Positions 1 to 9,327 of a DNA stretch of 64,000 bases are shown here, piece by piece (the first letter of the stretch is position 1; every line of letters starts with the position of its first letter). A model generated the notes under the pieces. That model had not been told where the DNA came from and did not search any database. It saw only the letters and a program-made list of their open reading frames with translations. The stretch covers positions 186,001 to 250,000 of the forward strand of contig JBOFIJ010000016.1 in the NCBI GenBank assembly GCA_051650105.1, in the 5' to 3' direction. The translations under genes were made by a program, and so were the position numbers. The DNA comes from CAMWXW01 sp051650105 (lineage in GTDB: Bacteria; Desulfobacterota; Desulfovibrionia; Desulfovibrionales; Desulfovibrionaceae).

Positions 1-935
1 CAAGGCCTTCTTTATCTCGCGAACAAATTATGGAAAATGCTAAGACATATCAGGATCAGGTTTTTAAAATATTAGATAAAGAAAAAACGGAAATACGATT
101 TAATTCAGAATGGTCTTCTATTTTAACTGCAGGAGACGTAATTAAATTGGCATCTTGTGCTACTGTTGCTAGAATGTTAGAAAGAAATGATTTTGAAAAT
201 AGATATAAAAATGGAATTCCTATTGCTATTCACGAATTTTTATATCCTCTTATGCAAGGGTATGATTCTGTCGCTTTGAAAGCAGATGTTGAACTTGGTG
301 GAAATGATCAAAAATTTAATTTGCTTATGGGCAGAACATTACAGAGTCATTGGAATCAGACTCCTCAAGTTGTTCTCACAATGCCTTTATTGGAAGGCTT
401 AGATGGTGTTAAAAAAATGTCCAAATCTTTAGGTAATTATATAGGTATAACTGAAGAAGCAAATAGTATGTTTGGGAAAATAATGTCTATTTCAGATACT
501 CTTATGTGGCGATATTATGAAATGCTTTCTTTGCGGTCATTAGAGGATATAGAGCATTTAAAAAAAGAAGATATTGAGGGAAGAAAACACCCTAAAATTA
601 TAAAGGAAGAATTGGCTTTTGAGATAGTAGAGCGTTTTCATTCAACAGATAGTGCACATACTGCAAGAGTGGAATTCAATTCTATTTTTTCTGGTGGAAA
701 TATTCCTGAAGAAGTGAAAGAGTATATATGTTCTTATGGTGAAGAGAGTATTCCTCTTCATTTTCTTTTAAAAAATTCTATGGTTTCCTCAAAAGGAGAA
801 GCAAGAAGACTTATAGAACAAGGAGCTTTTTCAATTAATTCTGTGCGATGTGAAGATGCAATGAAGGCTCTTGAAATTGGTGAATATTGTATTCGTTTAG
901 GAAAGAGACGCTTTTTGAAGGTAATTGTTCAGTAA
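1..935 (+). CDS. tyrS: Tyrosyl-tRNA synthetase (5' truncated by window edge)
   Basis: This enzyme charges tRNA-Tyr with tyrosine in the cytoplasm. The reading frame is open from base 3, and residues before the first ATG (position 30) already match the family ([20 protein letters not shown]), so the gene starts upstream of the window. Class I features visible are the tyrosine/ATP pocket segment [15 protein letters not shown] and the signature loop [12 protein letters not shown], a KMSKS motif. The C-terminal part is an S4-like RNA-binding domain ([18 protein letters not shown]) ending in [11 protein letters not shown], a normal family end. The last ~84 bp are repeated just after the stop codon as a decayed tandem copy. 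The identification is secure. Confidence 0.96.
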   Translation, partial: RPSLSREQIMENAKTYQDQVFKILDKEKTEIRFNSEWSSILTAGDVIKLASCATVARMLERNDFENRYKNGIPIAIHEFLYPLMQGYDSVALKADVELGGNDQKFNLLMGRTLQSHWNQTPQVVLTMPLLEGLDGVKKMSKSLGNYIGITEEANSMFGKIMSISDTLMWRYYEMLSLRSLEDIEHLKKEDIEGRKHPKIIKEELAFEIVERFHSTDSAHTARVEFNSIFSGGNIPEEVKEYICSYGEESIPLHFLLKNSMVSSKGEARRLIEQGAFSINSVRCEDAMKALEIGEYCIRLGKRRFLKVIVQ

Positions 936-1017
936 TTCTGTGGGATGTGAAGATGCAATGAAGGTTCTTGAAATTGGTGAATATTGTATTCATTTAGGAA
1001 AGAGACGCTTTTTTGAA
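933..1017 (+). repeat. Decayed tandem copy of the tyrS 3' end
   Basis: Bases 933-1017 repeat bases 836-919 at an offset of 97 bp, with three substitutions and one inserted T. The copy begins at the tyrS stop codon and repeats the coding sequence for the last ~28 residues, without its own start. It looks like a tandem duplication by slippage or unequal recombination that is now drifting as noncoding DNA. Confidence 0.92.
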
Positions 1018-1274
1018 TAGTATTTCTTAATATTATTGTTTTATAATGATAGCATATACGAAAAAAGTAGTGTTTTCTCAATATTACTATAGTATTAAGA
1101 ACATTATATCCAGTAGTGATCTTTCTTATGTCGAAAAGAATAATTTTAGAAATATTTCCAAAGTTGTTCTATAGAATTGTTTTTTACTCTGTTTATAAGA
1201 ATATCTCATTTTTATTACTAAAACCCAACAGTATTATATAAAATAGGACTCTTTCTTTATTGAAAAAATACAAA
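1018..1274. other. AT-rich intergenic spacer
   Basis: I see no convincing gene, tRNA or family-specific motif here. Together with the stretch to 1735 it makes an ~800-bp gap that holds only the tyrS remnant, a possible minus-strand terminator and a possible small gene. Confidence 0.6.
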
Positions 1275-1305
1275 AATATGGTATTCACAAACCGAGTGCC
1301 ATATT
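1257..1305 (-). terminator. Probable intrinsic terminator, minus strand
   Basis: Read on the minus strand, a stem AATATGG...CCATATT (arms 1299-1305 and 1275-1281), extended inside by CAC/GTG, is followed by a T-rich run (plus-strand A-rich stretch 1257-1274). It lies seven bases after the stop of the small minus-strand ORF at 1312-1509, so it could end that transcript or the tat/lipoprotein transcript. Confidence 0.55.
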
Positions 1306-1311
1306 GTATTA

Positions 1312-1509
1312 CTACATTGTGTTAGAGAAAACTTTTTTCTCTAACAGATACATCATTATTGTTAAAATACTGAATATACATAAAAGTATAGGAGTAATCT
1401 TCACACATTTTTTTGTCTTTTTGGTATTGTGAAAGTATGTCATATTATCAATGAGTAAAGAAAAAACTTTTTCTAAGATACCTATTGTTATTTTTTTCAA
1501 TAATTTCAA
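1312..1509 (-). CDS. Possible small membrane protein (65 aa)
   Basis: I do not recognise this product. The ORF begins with TTG and has an AAAGGA ribosome-binding sequence about six bases upstream. Residues ~40-57 (ILLCIFSILTIMMYLL) form one hydrophobic segment, giving an apparent single-span protein with a basic N-terminal half. An intrinsic-terminator-like hairpin follows directly. Against it, the last codons form a perfect 11-bp hairpin (1321-1345), and an AT-rich spacer can produce such ORFs by chance. It lies downstream of, and in the same direction as, tatB-tatC-lipoprotein. Confidence 0.35.
   Translation of the reverse strand: MKLLKKITIGILEKVFSLLIDNMTYFHNTKKTKKCVKITPILLCIFSILTIMMYLLEKKVFSNTM
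1321..1345. repeat. Perfect 11-bp inverted repeat
   Basis: GTTAGAGAAAA (1321-1331) and TTTTCTCTAAC (1335-1345) are perfect complements around a 3-nt loop. There is no T-run directly after it on either strand. It overlaps the 3' codons of the small ORF 1312-1509 and could be an extra termination or RNA-stability element. Confidence 0.6.
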
Positions 1510-1735
1510 AAATCATCCTTTATTATCATGTTAGATTGCGAAGAAAAAATACTATTTTCGTGTTTTTTATAGTAAAGTATAGTGAAGTAAATATATTTTT
1601 GTAAGAAGTGTAGTGTGGATATAAAAGAGTTTTTTATGAAGTAATATGAAAAAAAGACAGTGTGATTGAGCAATGACAATATTTTTATTATTGTAATGAC
1701 GATTTTGTCTAGTAGATAAAGAGAGAGTAGAGTAA

Positions 1736-2413
1736 TTATTGTATAGTTTCTAATAATTTTGTTTTTGTTAAATTAAAATCTTCTATCATCATGAGAATAC
1801 TGTCTTCTGCCAGTGCGAATCGTGTAACATTTGTTCTATAGAAAATACCATTTGGAACACGTCTATAGCGAAGTTCATCCAATGAAATGGCTTGATTTTC
1901 AAAATAACGAGATCTTGCAAGAAGGCTTTTTGTTTTTATGGAAAGTAAGTAATAGTCCATAATAATATAGTTTGGGATGTACTTATTCTGTAATTGTCTT
2001 GCGGCCTTCCATTCTAAAACATAAGGTACAATTATATAATCTACATTTGCTTTTGCACCAATCTCTAGCCATTGCTTTAGTACATTGTCTTTATTTTGTA
2101 TAGAAGGTCGCTCTTGTATTGAAAGAATTGTAAATGGTGTTTTTGTTTGGAGTGTTTTCCTTAAGATAGTATCGAGATGAATGAGATCTTTTTGTGAGGG
2201 AATAGTTGCATAAGGAAATAGTATCCCTGAAAAAAGTTCAGCTATATTTGTTGGATGTATGTATGGAGCAACCGCAATACGAGTGTTTTTATCATGTTCT
2301 GGTGTATATTTTTTTGCTGAACAAGAAGAAAATAAAAATAATGTAAGAAATAGTACACTCTTTATCGCGATAGTACGATATGAGAGATGAAATATATTCA
2401 TTTTCTTATTCAT
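1736..2413 (-). CDS. Putative outer-membrane lipoprotein, function unknown (225 aa)
   Basis: The N-terminus has a basic start, a hydrophobic core and a lipobox ending LFSSC, so the protein is probably processed by signal peptidase II and lipidated. After the Cys is SAKK, with no Asp at +2, which would favour outer-membrane sorting under the E. coli rule. The rest looks soluble and mixed alpha/beta, containing RIAVAPYIHP and a YIIVPYVLEW strand. This resembles lipoproteins that carry a CsgG/GNA1162-like fold, but I cannot assign a family. Its ATG follows the tatC TAA with no spacing (TAAATG), so it is probably translationally coupled to tatC and co-transcribed with the Tat genes. Confidence 0.8.
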   Translation of the reverse strand: MNKKMNIFHLSYRTIAIKSVLFLTLFLFSSCSAKKYTPEHDKNTRIAVAPYIHPTNIAELFSGILFPYATIPSQKDLIHLDTILRKTLQTKTPFTILSIQERPSIQNKDNVLKQWLEIGAKANVDYIIVPYVLEWKAARQLQNKYIPNYIIMDYYLLSIKTKSLLARSRYFENQAISLDELRYRRVPNGIFYRTNVTRFALAEDSILMMIEDFNLTKTKLLETIQ

Positions 2414-3253
2414 TTACCCTGACTCTTTTGTATTTGTGAAATGTATTTTCTCTTTCTCTTTCTTTCTTTCCATAAAATAAACAATAATAACACTTAGTTC
2501 ATACAGTACAAGCATGGGAATTGCCATAAGAGATTGAGAAAAGATATCTGGTGGTGTTAATATTGCGGCTGCAATAAAAGCTATAAAAATAAAGTATCTT
2601 CGAAATTGTTTCATTTTTTTTACAGAAATAAGACCAAGACGTGCCAGAAAAAAAGCAAAAAGAGGTATTTCTGCAATAAAACCAAAAGCAAGAAGAAGTT
2701 TTAGTGCAAAACTTAAAAATAAACTGAGTGATGGGAGTGGTTCTACTAAGTCATTCGAGAAGCTTAAAAAGAATTTAAATGCCACAGGAAAGACTTGATA
2801 ATAGCAAAAAGCCGCTCCTCCTGTAAAAAAGAAGGCTGAAAATGTGCCAAGTATAATACCATATCGTTTTTCTTCTTGGTAAAGCCCTGGAGCAATAAAT
2901 GCCCATAATTGATAGAATAAAAATGGACTGGTCACAAATATTCCAGAAATAAATGCTATTTTGAGATAGACAAAAAATGCTTCGGGTAATGAAGTATAGA
3001 TAAGTTTTGTGGATTCAGGTAAAGCTGCTTTAAGTGGTGTTACAATAAATGCAAAAATGTATTCTACAAAACCATAAGAGAGCAAAAAACCGATAAGAAG
3101 TGCTATCATTATATATATGAGTCTTTTACGTAATTCTCTCAAGTGATCTAGCAACGTCATTGTTACTTCTTCTGATTGTGAATCATTTTCTCTACTTGAT
3201 ATTGTTTCTGATGGAGTATGTATTGCTTTTTCTACATCATTATTTTTTTGCAT
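2414..3253 (-). CDS. tatC: Sec-independent protein translocase TatC
   Basis: TatC is the polytopic receptor of the twin-arginine pathway, which exports folded, often cofactor-loaded proteins. The 279-aa protein has a ~30-residue polar extension, then the typical TLLDHLRELRKRL cytoplasmic motif, about six membrane segments, the loop glutamate in SLPEAFF and the second conserved glutamate in GFIAEIPLFAF. The N-terminal extension is longer than in E. coli TatC. It follows tatB by 13 bp and is joined stop-to-start to a lipoprotein gene. A Tat substrate candidate in this window is ApbE (RR at residues 7-8). Confidence 0.97.
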   Translation of the reverse strand: MQKNNDVEKAIHTPSETISSRENDSQSEEVTMTLLDHLRELRKRLIYIMIALLIGFLLSYGFVEYIFAFIVTPLKAALPESTKLIYTSLPEAFFVYLKIAFISGIFVTSPFLFYQLWAFIAPGLYQEEKRYGIILGTFSAFFFTGGAAFCYYQVFPVAFKFFLSFSNDLVEPLPSLSLFLSFALKLLLAFGFIAEIPLFAFFLARLGLISVKKMKQFRRYFIFIAFIAAAILTPPDIFSQSLMAIPMLVLYELSVIIVYFMERKKEKEKIHFTNTKESG

Positions 3254-3266
3254 GCCATTTTCTCAA

Positions 3267-3671
3267 TTATTCTTTATTTTTGTGAGAAGGTATTGTATCT
3301 TCTTCATTCAAAAAAGATTCTTCATGAGGATTTTTTATTTCTGTTGTCAATATATCCTGAGTCTCTTCTTGTTTTTTTATTGAAGAAAGTACTTCCTTTT
3401 GTGTCGAGAAATCTTCTTGTATCTCAGGTTGATTTTCTATGGGTGATGGTATATTTTCGGTGACATTTTCTTGTGAATTTGCATATTTCTTCTCTTCTTC
3501 TAAATCTGCAATTTCACTATTTAATGTGCGTTGAAATTGAGTAGATAATCTTCTAAATGTTCCGTATGCTCTACCAAGTTTTGAGGCTATTTCTGGAAGT
3601 TTTTGAGGCCCTAATATTATGAGTGCTACAATAAATATTAGTATCAATTCGCCTGTGCCTATTCCAAACAT
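3267..3671 (-). CDS. tatB: Twin-arginine translocase subunit TatB (TatA/B family)
   Basis: This is a single-span Tat component of 134 aa. The N-terminus MFGIGTGELILIFIVALIILG is the membrane anchor with the conserved Glu at position 8, followed by the hinge GPQKLPE and an amphipathic helix. The GPxKLPE form and the long acidic, Gln-rich tail are TatB-like rather than TatA-like, although one protein can do both jobs in some bacteria. An AGGAG site lies five bases before the ATG. No second TatA is present here; it may lie elsewhere in the genome. It is first in a tatB-tatC-lipoprotein unit. Confidence 0.92.
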   Translation of the reverse strand: MFGIGTGELILIFIVALIILGPQKLPEIASKLGRAYGTFRRLSTQFQRTLNSEIADLEEEKKYANSQENVTENIPSPIENQPEIQEDFSTQKEVLSSIKKQEETQDILTTEIKNPHEESFLNEEDTIPSHKNKE

Positions 3672-3706
3672 AGGTACTCCTTTTATATTAGCAGAATACG
3701 TGTATT

Positions 3707-3730
3707 GTACATTATTTTTGGATAATGTAC
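3707..3730. terminator. Perfect 9-bp hairpin between guaA and tatB
   Basis: GTACATTAT and ATAATGTAC flank a six-base loop. The hairpin begins one base after the guaA stop codon on the minus strand and is 36 bp upstream of tatB. It is well placed to end the recA-alaS-guaA transcript, although no strong T-run follows, so it could instead be a processing or stability hairpin. Confidence 0.5.
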
Positions 3731-3731
3731 C

Positions 3732-5282
3732 CTATTCCCACTCTATGGTACTTGGTGGTTTTGAAGAGATATCATAAACAACTCTATTAACACCAGTCAC
3801 TTCATTTATTATGCGGCGAGAAATACTTTCTAGTAAAGAATAGGGAAGCCTTGACCAATCTGCAGTCATGGCATCTGTACTTTCAACAACACGTAGTGCT
3901 ATGGTATATTCGTATGTTCTTCCATCTCCCATAACTCCTACTGTTTTTAACGGAAGAAGTATAGCAAATGCCTGCCATACTTTATTGTAATATCCAGATT
4001 CCCTAAATTCCTCTAATACAATATTATCTGCATGTTGTACAATTGCAATACGGCGCTCTGTAACCTCGCCAATTACTCGTATAGCTAATCCTGGTCCTGG
4101 AAAAGGGTGACGCCAAATAATTGAATCTGGTAACCCTAATTCTTTGCCTAATTTTCGCACTTCATCCTTAAATAATTCTTTCACAGGCTCAACCAGCTTC
4201 ATTTTCATATTTTTTGGAAGGCCGCCAACATTATGATGGCTTTTAATGCTCTCAGACGGACCGTTTTGAGAAAAAGATTCTATAATATCAGGATAGAGTG
4301 TTCCTTGTGCAAGATACTGTATATTATCTAATGCCTGTGCTTCTTGTTCAAATATTTCTATAAAGAGTTTCCCTATAATTTTTCTTTTTTCTTCAGGGTC
4401 CGTCACACCAGATAATTTTGCTATAAATTGTGCTTTAGCATCAATACAGTGTAAATTTAACGTAAAATATTTTCGTAAATATTCCATTATTTCAATGCTT
4501 TCGTTACTGCGAAGTAAGCCTGTATCTACAAAGAAACAATGTAGGTTCTTCCCTATGGCTTTATGGAGAAGCAATGCCACAACAGTGGAATCGACACCTC
4601 CAGAAAGAGCACACAAAACATGTTCATTACCTAGCTGTGTACGTAGATCTTGTATAGAGTTTTCCATATAATTTGCCATAGACCATGTTGGAGTAATTTT
4701 GGCAATATGAAAAAGAAAATTGCGAAATAATTGTATACCTTCTTCTGTATGGGAAACCTCTGGATGAAATTGCACTGCATAAATTTGTTTTAATTCATTT
4801 TCCATAGAAGCAATAGGAAGATCACATGTTGAGGAGGTACAAATAAAGCCTTCGGGGAGTACTGATACTTCATCCCCATGAGACATCCACACTTTTGTTG
4901 TTGTAGGAATATTGTTAAAAAGTAAAGAATTATTCGAATGAGAAAGACAGGCTGAGCCATATTCTTTGTTAGCTGAACTTATAACAGAACCCTTTAGTGA
5001 ATGCGCAAGCAGCTGCATCCCGTAACAAATGCCCAGGATAGGAATGGCAGAAGATAGTATTCTCTCATCTAATAATGGGGAATTAGTGTCATACACATTA
5101 GAAGGCCCACCTGAAAGTATAATTGCCTTTGGTTCTGTTGCTAAAGCATCGTTAATATTTTGTGTACAAGAGATAATTTCTGAATAAACACCCAATTCAC
5201 GAATTCTTCTTGCTATAAGATTTGTTACCTGTGAACCGTAATCTATAATAAGGACTCTTTGTGTTATCTCTTCTTTTCTCAT
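3732..5282 (-). CDS. guaA: GMP synthase (glutamine-hydrolysing)
   Basis: The enzyme converts XMP to GMP using glutamine and ATP. The 516-aa length is normal. The N-terminal class I amidotransferase domain shows the nucleophile in ILGICYGMQ (Cys about residue 85) and the His/Glu pair in [13 protein letters not shown]. The ATP-pyrophosphatase P-loop is [10 protein letters not shown] (about residue 227). The C-terminal dimerisation domain contains [12 protein letters not shown] and ends PPSTIEWE as usual. It lies 10 bp behind alaS, and its ribosome-binding site is formed by an unusual run of nine G residues directly before the ATG. Confidence 0.98.
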   Translation of the reverse strand: MRKEEITQRVLIIDYGSQVTNLIARRIRELGVYSEIISCTQNINDALATEPKAIILSGGPSNVYDTNSPLLDERILSSAIPILGICYGMQLLAHSLKGSVISSANKEYGSACLSHSNNSLLFNNIPTTTKVWMSHGDEVSVLPEGFICTSSTCDLPIASMENELKQIYAVQFHPEVSHTEEGIQLFRNFLFHIAKITPTWSMANYMENSIQDLRTQLGNEHVLCALSGGVDSTVVALLLHKAIGKNLHCFFVDTGLLRSNESIEIMEYLRKYFTLNLHCIDAKAQFIAKLSGVTDPEEKRKIIGKLFIEIFEQEAQALDNIQYLAQGTLYPDIIESFSQNGPSESIKSHHNVGGLPKNMKMKLVEPVKELFKDEVRKLGKELGLPDSIIWRHPFPGPGLAIRVIGEVTERRIAIVQHADNIVLEEFRESGYYNKVWQAFAILLPLKTVGVMGDGRTYEYTIALRVVESTDAMTADWSRLPYSLLESISRRIINEVTGVNRVVYDISSKPPSTIEWE

Positions 5283-5291
5283 CCCCCCCCC
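5283..5291 (-). promoter_or_regulatory. Nine-G homopolymer serving as the guaA ribosome-binding site
   Basis: The minus strand reads TAAA, then nine G, then ATG: the alaS stop is followed by the G-run and the guaA start. No other Shine-Dalgarno sequence is available. Such a run is striking in DNA this AT-rich and is prone to slippage, so its length could vary between cells. Confidence 0.75.
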
Positions 5292-5292
5292 T

Positions 5293-7947
5293 TTATTGTT
5301 TCTTTGAAGCTATATATGTTCTCAAATGTGAAAACCCTTCTTCAAGACCACTAGGATTCGTGCCTCCTGCTTGTGCAAGATCTGCTTTTCCTCCGCCTGT
5401 AGCGTGTATGAAGGGAGCTATTTCTTGTATTAGGTCTTGAGCTGTGTAGTAGGAATGCAATAATTTGGAAACATAGATAAGAATAATAATTTTCGATTGA
5501 TTTTCCTGAATAGCCAAACAAGCAATACCTTCTGGTATTGCCGTGCGAATATCATCCATTATACATTTAACTTTCTTAAGGGAAGAGTTTGCAATTGTAT
5601 GAAATATAGCAGGGATACCTACAATTTCTTCTTTATGAGAAAGTATTGTTTTACTTGAGGAAATAGCAAGTTTCTCTGTCATTTCTTGAAGTTCTTTTTG
5701 TAAGGATTTCCGTTCTTGTTCTAGGGCAGCGAGTCGTTCCTGTATACCAGATACAGAACATTTTAATTCAAGAGCTAATGAAGATAATAATGTTCTTTGT
5801 TCCTGAATATAAAGCAAAGCAACTTCGCCTGTTACTGCTTCAATTCGTCTTACTCCAGAGGCAAGACTTGATTCTGATATAATAACAAATGTACCAATAG
5901 AGCCTGTACTGCAAACGTGTGTACCACCACATAATTCCATAGATTCATCACCAATCGTAAGCACGCGGACAATATCTGAATATTTGTCATCAAAAAGACC
6001 AAGCGCACCTTTTTCTATTGCTATGGAATGAGATAGTTCTTCTGTTATAACAGGAATATTGGCTAAAATAATTTTATTTACTTCTCTTTCCATAGAATAT
6101 AGTTGTTCATGTGTAACGGAGCTTATATGTGTGAAATCAAAACGAAGTCTTTCATTATCCACATAAGAGCCTGCTTGACGGATATGATTGCCCAAAAATT
6201 TGCGTAAAACAGCATGTAATATGTGTGTTGCAGTGTGATTTCTTTGCGTAGCCACTCGTTTTGTAGTAGTAATATGCATATCTGTTTTTGTTGCTTCTAT
6301 AAGACCAGAAATAATTTTTACATGGTGAATAATGCAGTTTGATGGGGACTTTGTTGTTGTGAGAACTTCAGCTATACCAGATAACGTAACTATACTTCCA
6401 GTGTCTCCTTCTTGTCCTCCCCCTGTTGCATAAAAAGGGCTTTTTTCTGTTATAATATAGCCGATATCTCCTTCTTTTAATAGTGTTGTAGGAGAAGCCT
6501 CTTCATCAAAGAGGAACATAATAGTGCTTTGTGAAGAGAGTGTACCATACCCAACAAATTGTGTTTCAGTACAAGAGTGTTGTGTTAGATACGTGTATAT
6601 TTTTGAAAGGATATTCTTATTAGAGCCTTTCCAAGATGCACGGGCTATTTCTTTTTGTTTGGTAATACAAATATTCAAGGTGTTTGTATCTATGCAGAGA
6701 CCATGTTGATGACAGACATCATTAATAATATCGATTGGAAACCCATACGTATCATACAATTTAAAAGCAACGTCGCCTGGAAGCACATTTTGTTTTTTAG
6801 AACATATATTGGCAATAATTTCTTCAAGTTGTGCCAAACCTTTATCTAAAGTGAGAAGAAAAGACTCTTCTTCTTTTCTGAGAATATCTTCGCTAAAGGC
6901 AATATTAGAGGATAATTCAGGATAAAATTTACCCATAACCGTTGTAATATAAGAAACAACAGAATACAAAAATATGCTAGGTATATTAAGAACTTTACCA
7001 AACCTACAAGCTCTTCTCAAAATACGGCGTAATACGTAACCTCTTCCTTCATTAGAGGGTAATATGCCATCGGCTAACATGAAGGCAATTGCTCTGCTAT
7101 GATCCGCTATCACTCGCAATGCAATGTCATATTCTTCACCGTTCTCACCATAAGAATAGTCACTTTTTGATGCTATATTGGATATAATATCTTGAAATAG
7201 ATCTATATCATAATTCGAAGATACTCCCTGACAAATAGCGGCAAGACGTTCTAAACCAGCACCAGTATCTATGGAGGGCTTTGGCAATGATATGAGTGTA
7301 CCATCTTTTTGCTGATCGTATTGCATGAAGACCAAATTCCAAATTTCTAGAAATCTATCACAATCACATATTCCAATACCGCATGTGTCAGAGCATTTCA
7401 TTTCTATGCCTTGATCTACAAAAATTTCAGAACACGGGCCACATGGTCCAGTGTCTCCCATAGACCAAAAATTGTCTTTTTTATCAAGTTTGAAAATTCT
7501 ATTTTCCGAAAAACCACCAATTTGTTGCCATAATGTAAAAGCCTCATCATCATCAATATAGACAGTAATATATAGGCGATCTTTATTAATTTGTAATGTC
7601 TTTGTGATGAATTCAAAAGCATACGATATGGCTTGCTCTTTAAAATAATCTCCAAACGAAAAATTGCCTAACATTTCAAAAAAAGTATGATGTCTTTTTG
7701 TACGTCCCACATTTTCTAGATCATTATGTTTTCCACCGGCTCTTAGACATTTTTGTACTGTAGAGGCGGTTACAAAGGGAAGAGTTTCTGTTCCTTGAAA
7801 AACATTTTTGAATTGTACCATGCCAGCATTTGTAAAAAGTAATGTGGGGTCATTTTTGGGAATAAGAGAAGAAGAGGGCACAACAGTATGTCCTCTTTCT
7901 GCAAAGAATTCTATAAATAAACGACGAATAGTCTCTGTGCTATGCAT
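5293..7947 (-). CDS. alaS: Alanyl-tRNA synthetase
   Basis: This enzyme charges tRNA-Ala and edits mischarged Ser/Gly. The 884-aa protein is full length. Class II catalytic motifs lie in the N-terminal half ([29 protein letters not shown]). The editing domain has HTATHILHA (about residue 570) and the zinc-site partner ELCGGTHV (about 670). The C-terminal DHHA1 domain carries [12 protein letters not shown] (about 849). It begins four bases after the recA stop, the same recA-alaS pairing seen in Desulfovibrio relatives. Confidence 0.98.
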   Translation of the reverse strand: MHSTETIRRLFIEFFAERGHTVVPSSSLIPKNDPTLLFTNAGMVQFKNVFQGTETLPFVTASTVQKCLRAGGKHNDLENVGRTKRHHTFFEMLGNFSFGDYFKEQAISYAFEFITKTLQINKDRLYITVYIDDDEAFTLWQQIGGFSENRIFKLDKKDNFWSMGDTGPCGPCSEIFVDQGIEMKCSDTCGIGICDCDRFLEIWNLVFMQYDQQKDGTLISLPKPSIDTGAGLERLAAICQGVSSNYDIDLFQDIISNIASKSDYSYGENGEEYDIALRVIADHSRAIAFMLADGILPSNEGRGYVLRRILRRACRFGKVLNIPSIFLYSVVSYITTVMGKFYPELSSNIAFSEDILRKEEESFLLTLDKGLAQLEEIIANICSKKQNVLPGDVAFKLYDTYGFPIDIINDVCHQHGLCIDTNTLNICITKQKEIARASWKGSNKNILSKIYTYLTQHSCTETQFVGYGTLSSQSTIMFLFDEEASPTTLLKEGDIGYIITEKSPFYATGGGQEGDTGSIVTLSGIAEVLTTTKSPSNCIIHHVKIISGLIEATKTDMHITTTKRVATQRNHTATHILHAVLRKFLGNHIRQAGSYVDNERLRFDFTHISSVTHEQLYSMEREVNKIILANIPVITEELSHSIAIEKGALGLFDDKYSDIVRVLTIGDESMELCGGTHVCSTGSIGTFVIISESSLASGVRRIEAVTGEVALLYIQEQRTLLSSLALELKCSVSGIQERLAALEQERKSLQKELQEMTEKLAISSSKTILSHKEEIVGIPAIFHTIANSSLKKVKCIMDDIRTAIPEGIACLAIQENQSKIIILIYVSKLLHSYYTAQDLIQEIAPFIHATGGGKADLAQAGGTNPSGLEEGFSHLRTYIASKKQ

Positions 7948-7951
7948 AATG

Positions 7952-9004
7952 TTAAGAATCCTGTACTGGAGTTGCTGATTCTGAAGAACTTTGCTCTAAA
8001 CCGAGATATTCATATACTTGTTTTTCAATAGCATTTCTTAAGCTCTCATTTTCTTCTAATAGAACTCGTACATTTTCTCTACCTTGTCCTAATTTTTCTG
8101 CGCCATAAGCAAACCAAGAACCACTTTTTTCAATGATACCAGCTTCTACAGCATAATCTATAATTTCTCCAGAACGAGATATTCCTGTCCCATACAGTAT
8201 ATCAAATTGAGCTTCCTTGAACGGAGGTGCTAATTTATTTTTTACTATCTTTAGCTTGGTTCTTGAACCGTAGATTTCTTCTTTATCTTTTAACGATTGA
8301 ATTCTACGGATATCCATGCGTATGGAACTATAAAATTTTAATGCATTTCCACCTGTTGTCGTTTCTGGACTACCGTAGCCCATAGTGCCTATTTTCATAC
8401 GTATCTGATTAATAAAAAGAACAGCTGCATGAGATTTATTAATGGAGCCTGTTAATTTACGCATAGCATGTGACATTAATCGTGCTTGGCCACCAATTTG
8501 ACTTTCTCCCATATTACCTTCTAATTCTGCTTGAGGAATGAGTGCTGCGACAGAATCGACAACAACAAGATCTACTGCATTTGAACGTACAAGCATGTCC
8601 ACAATATCAAGGGCTTGTTCTCCATGATCTGGTTGAGAAATAAGGAGATCTTCTACTTTTATACCAAGTCTTTCGGCATACGATGGGTCTAAAGCGTGTT
8701 CAGCATCTATAAAAGCGGCTGTTCCTCCAGCTTTTTGACATTCTGCAATAATATGTAAAGCTATTGTTGTTTTACCTGAAGATTCTGGGCCATAAATTTC
8801 AGAGATTCTTCCTCTCGGAATACCACCTATGCCGACGGCAACATTAACTCCTATCGACCCTGTCGGAATAACAGGTATAGAAACACGCATGCTGTCATTT
8901 AATTGCATAACAGAACCTTGTCCATATTTTCGTTCTATAGTTCCTATTGCTGTTTTAAGTGCTTCTTTACGCATTAGGTCTATATTATCTGGTTTTTTTC
9001 CCAT
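7952..9004 (-). CDS. recA: Recombinase RecA
   Basis: RecA drives strand exchange and SOS co-protease activity. I place the start at 9004 (MGKKPDNID), giving 350 aa, because it has GGAG five bases upstream and matches the family N-terminus. The frame stays open for 68 more codons upstream, but that part is hydrophobic and unlike RecA. Motifs: Walker [10 protein letters not shown] (about residue 71), Walker [11 protein letters not shown], the L1 loop region after [14 protein letters not shown] and the L2 region containing [10 protein letters not shown]. No intein is present. I did not see a clear LexA box upstream. It leads the recA-alaS-guaA unit. Confidence 0.98.
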   Translation of the reverse strand: MGKKPDNIDLMRKEALKTAIGTIERKYGQGSVMQLNDSMRVSIPVIPTGSIGVNVAVGIGGIPRGRISEIYGPESSGKTTIALHIIAECQKAGGTAAFIDAEHALDPSYAERLGIKVEDLLISQPDHGEQALDIVDMLVRSNAVDLVVVDSVAALIPQAELEGNMGESQIGGQARLMSHAMRKLTGSINKSHAAVLFINQIRMKIGTMGYGSPETTTGGNALKFYSSIRMDIRRIQSLKDKEEIYGSRTKLKIVKNKLAPPFKEAQFDILYGTGISRSGEIIDYAVEAGIIEKSGSWFAYGAEKLGQGRENVRVLLEENESLRNAIEKQVYEYLGLEQSSSESATPVQDS

Positions 9005-9201
9005 GGATTCTCCATAATATAAAAGCTTCATTTCTTCAATAATTGTATTTATAGCTATACTATAATTATTGCTATAAAGCAAGCTTTTATTTACAGCACA
9101 ATAGAAGAGTATTGTATTGCCTAAGAAAAGAAAAAAATAAATGATCTTACCATTTTGTGCTTCTTTTTGCTTTCTTAAAAGGGATATTATTAGGAAATAA
9201 C

Positions 9202-9229
9202 TTGACAAGAATGAACTGGTTTTGATACA
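9202..9229 (+). promoter_or_regulatory. Promoter of the SRP RNA gene
   Basis: A perfect -35 TTGACA (9202-9207) is followed, 16 bp later, by GATACA (9224-9229) as the -10. The predicted start, about seven bases on, coincides with the 5' end of the SRP RNA stem at 9237. This agreement supports both calls. Confidence 0.8.
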
Positions 9230-9236
9230 CTCACGC

Positions 9237-9315
9237 TGCTAGACGGCAGTAGTTCTGTGAACCCCGCCAGAATCGAGAGATAGCAACGGTAGCAGTGTTC
9301 GCTGGGTGTCTAGCA
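9237..9315 (+). ncRNA. ffs: Signal recognition particle RNA, small bacterial (4.5S) type
   Basis: SRP RNA binds Ffh and directs ribosomes making membrane proteins to the Sec translocon. The ends pair perfectly (TGCTAGAC with GTCTAGCA), GTGAAC pairs with GTTCGC, and the tip carries the conserved domain IV layout: CAG-A-ATC-GAGA-GAT-AGCA, which aligns base for base with E. coli CAG-G-TCC-GGAA-GGA-AGCA. The apical stem is changed by compensating bases, and the loop is GAGA rather than the usual GGAA. The length is ~79 nt. It lies between recA (divergent) and a convergent glycosyltransferase gene and has its own promoter. Confidence 0.93.
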
Positions 9316-9327
9316 TATTTGCTTCTA

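Noticed and set aside
9005..9208. 68-residue N-terminal extension of RecA
   Set aside because: The extension is hydrophobic and unlike any RecA. ATG 9004 has a good ribosome site and the family start, and the extension reaches the SRP RNA promoter.
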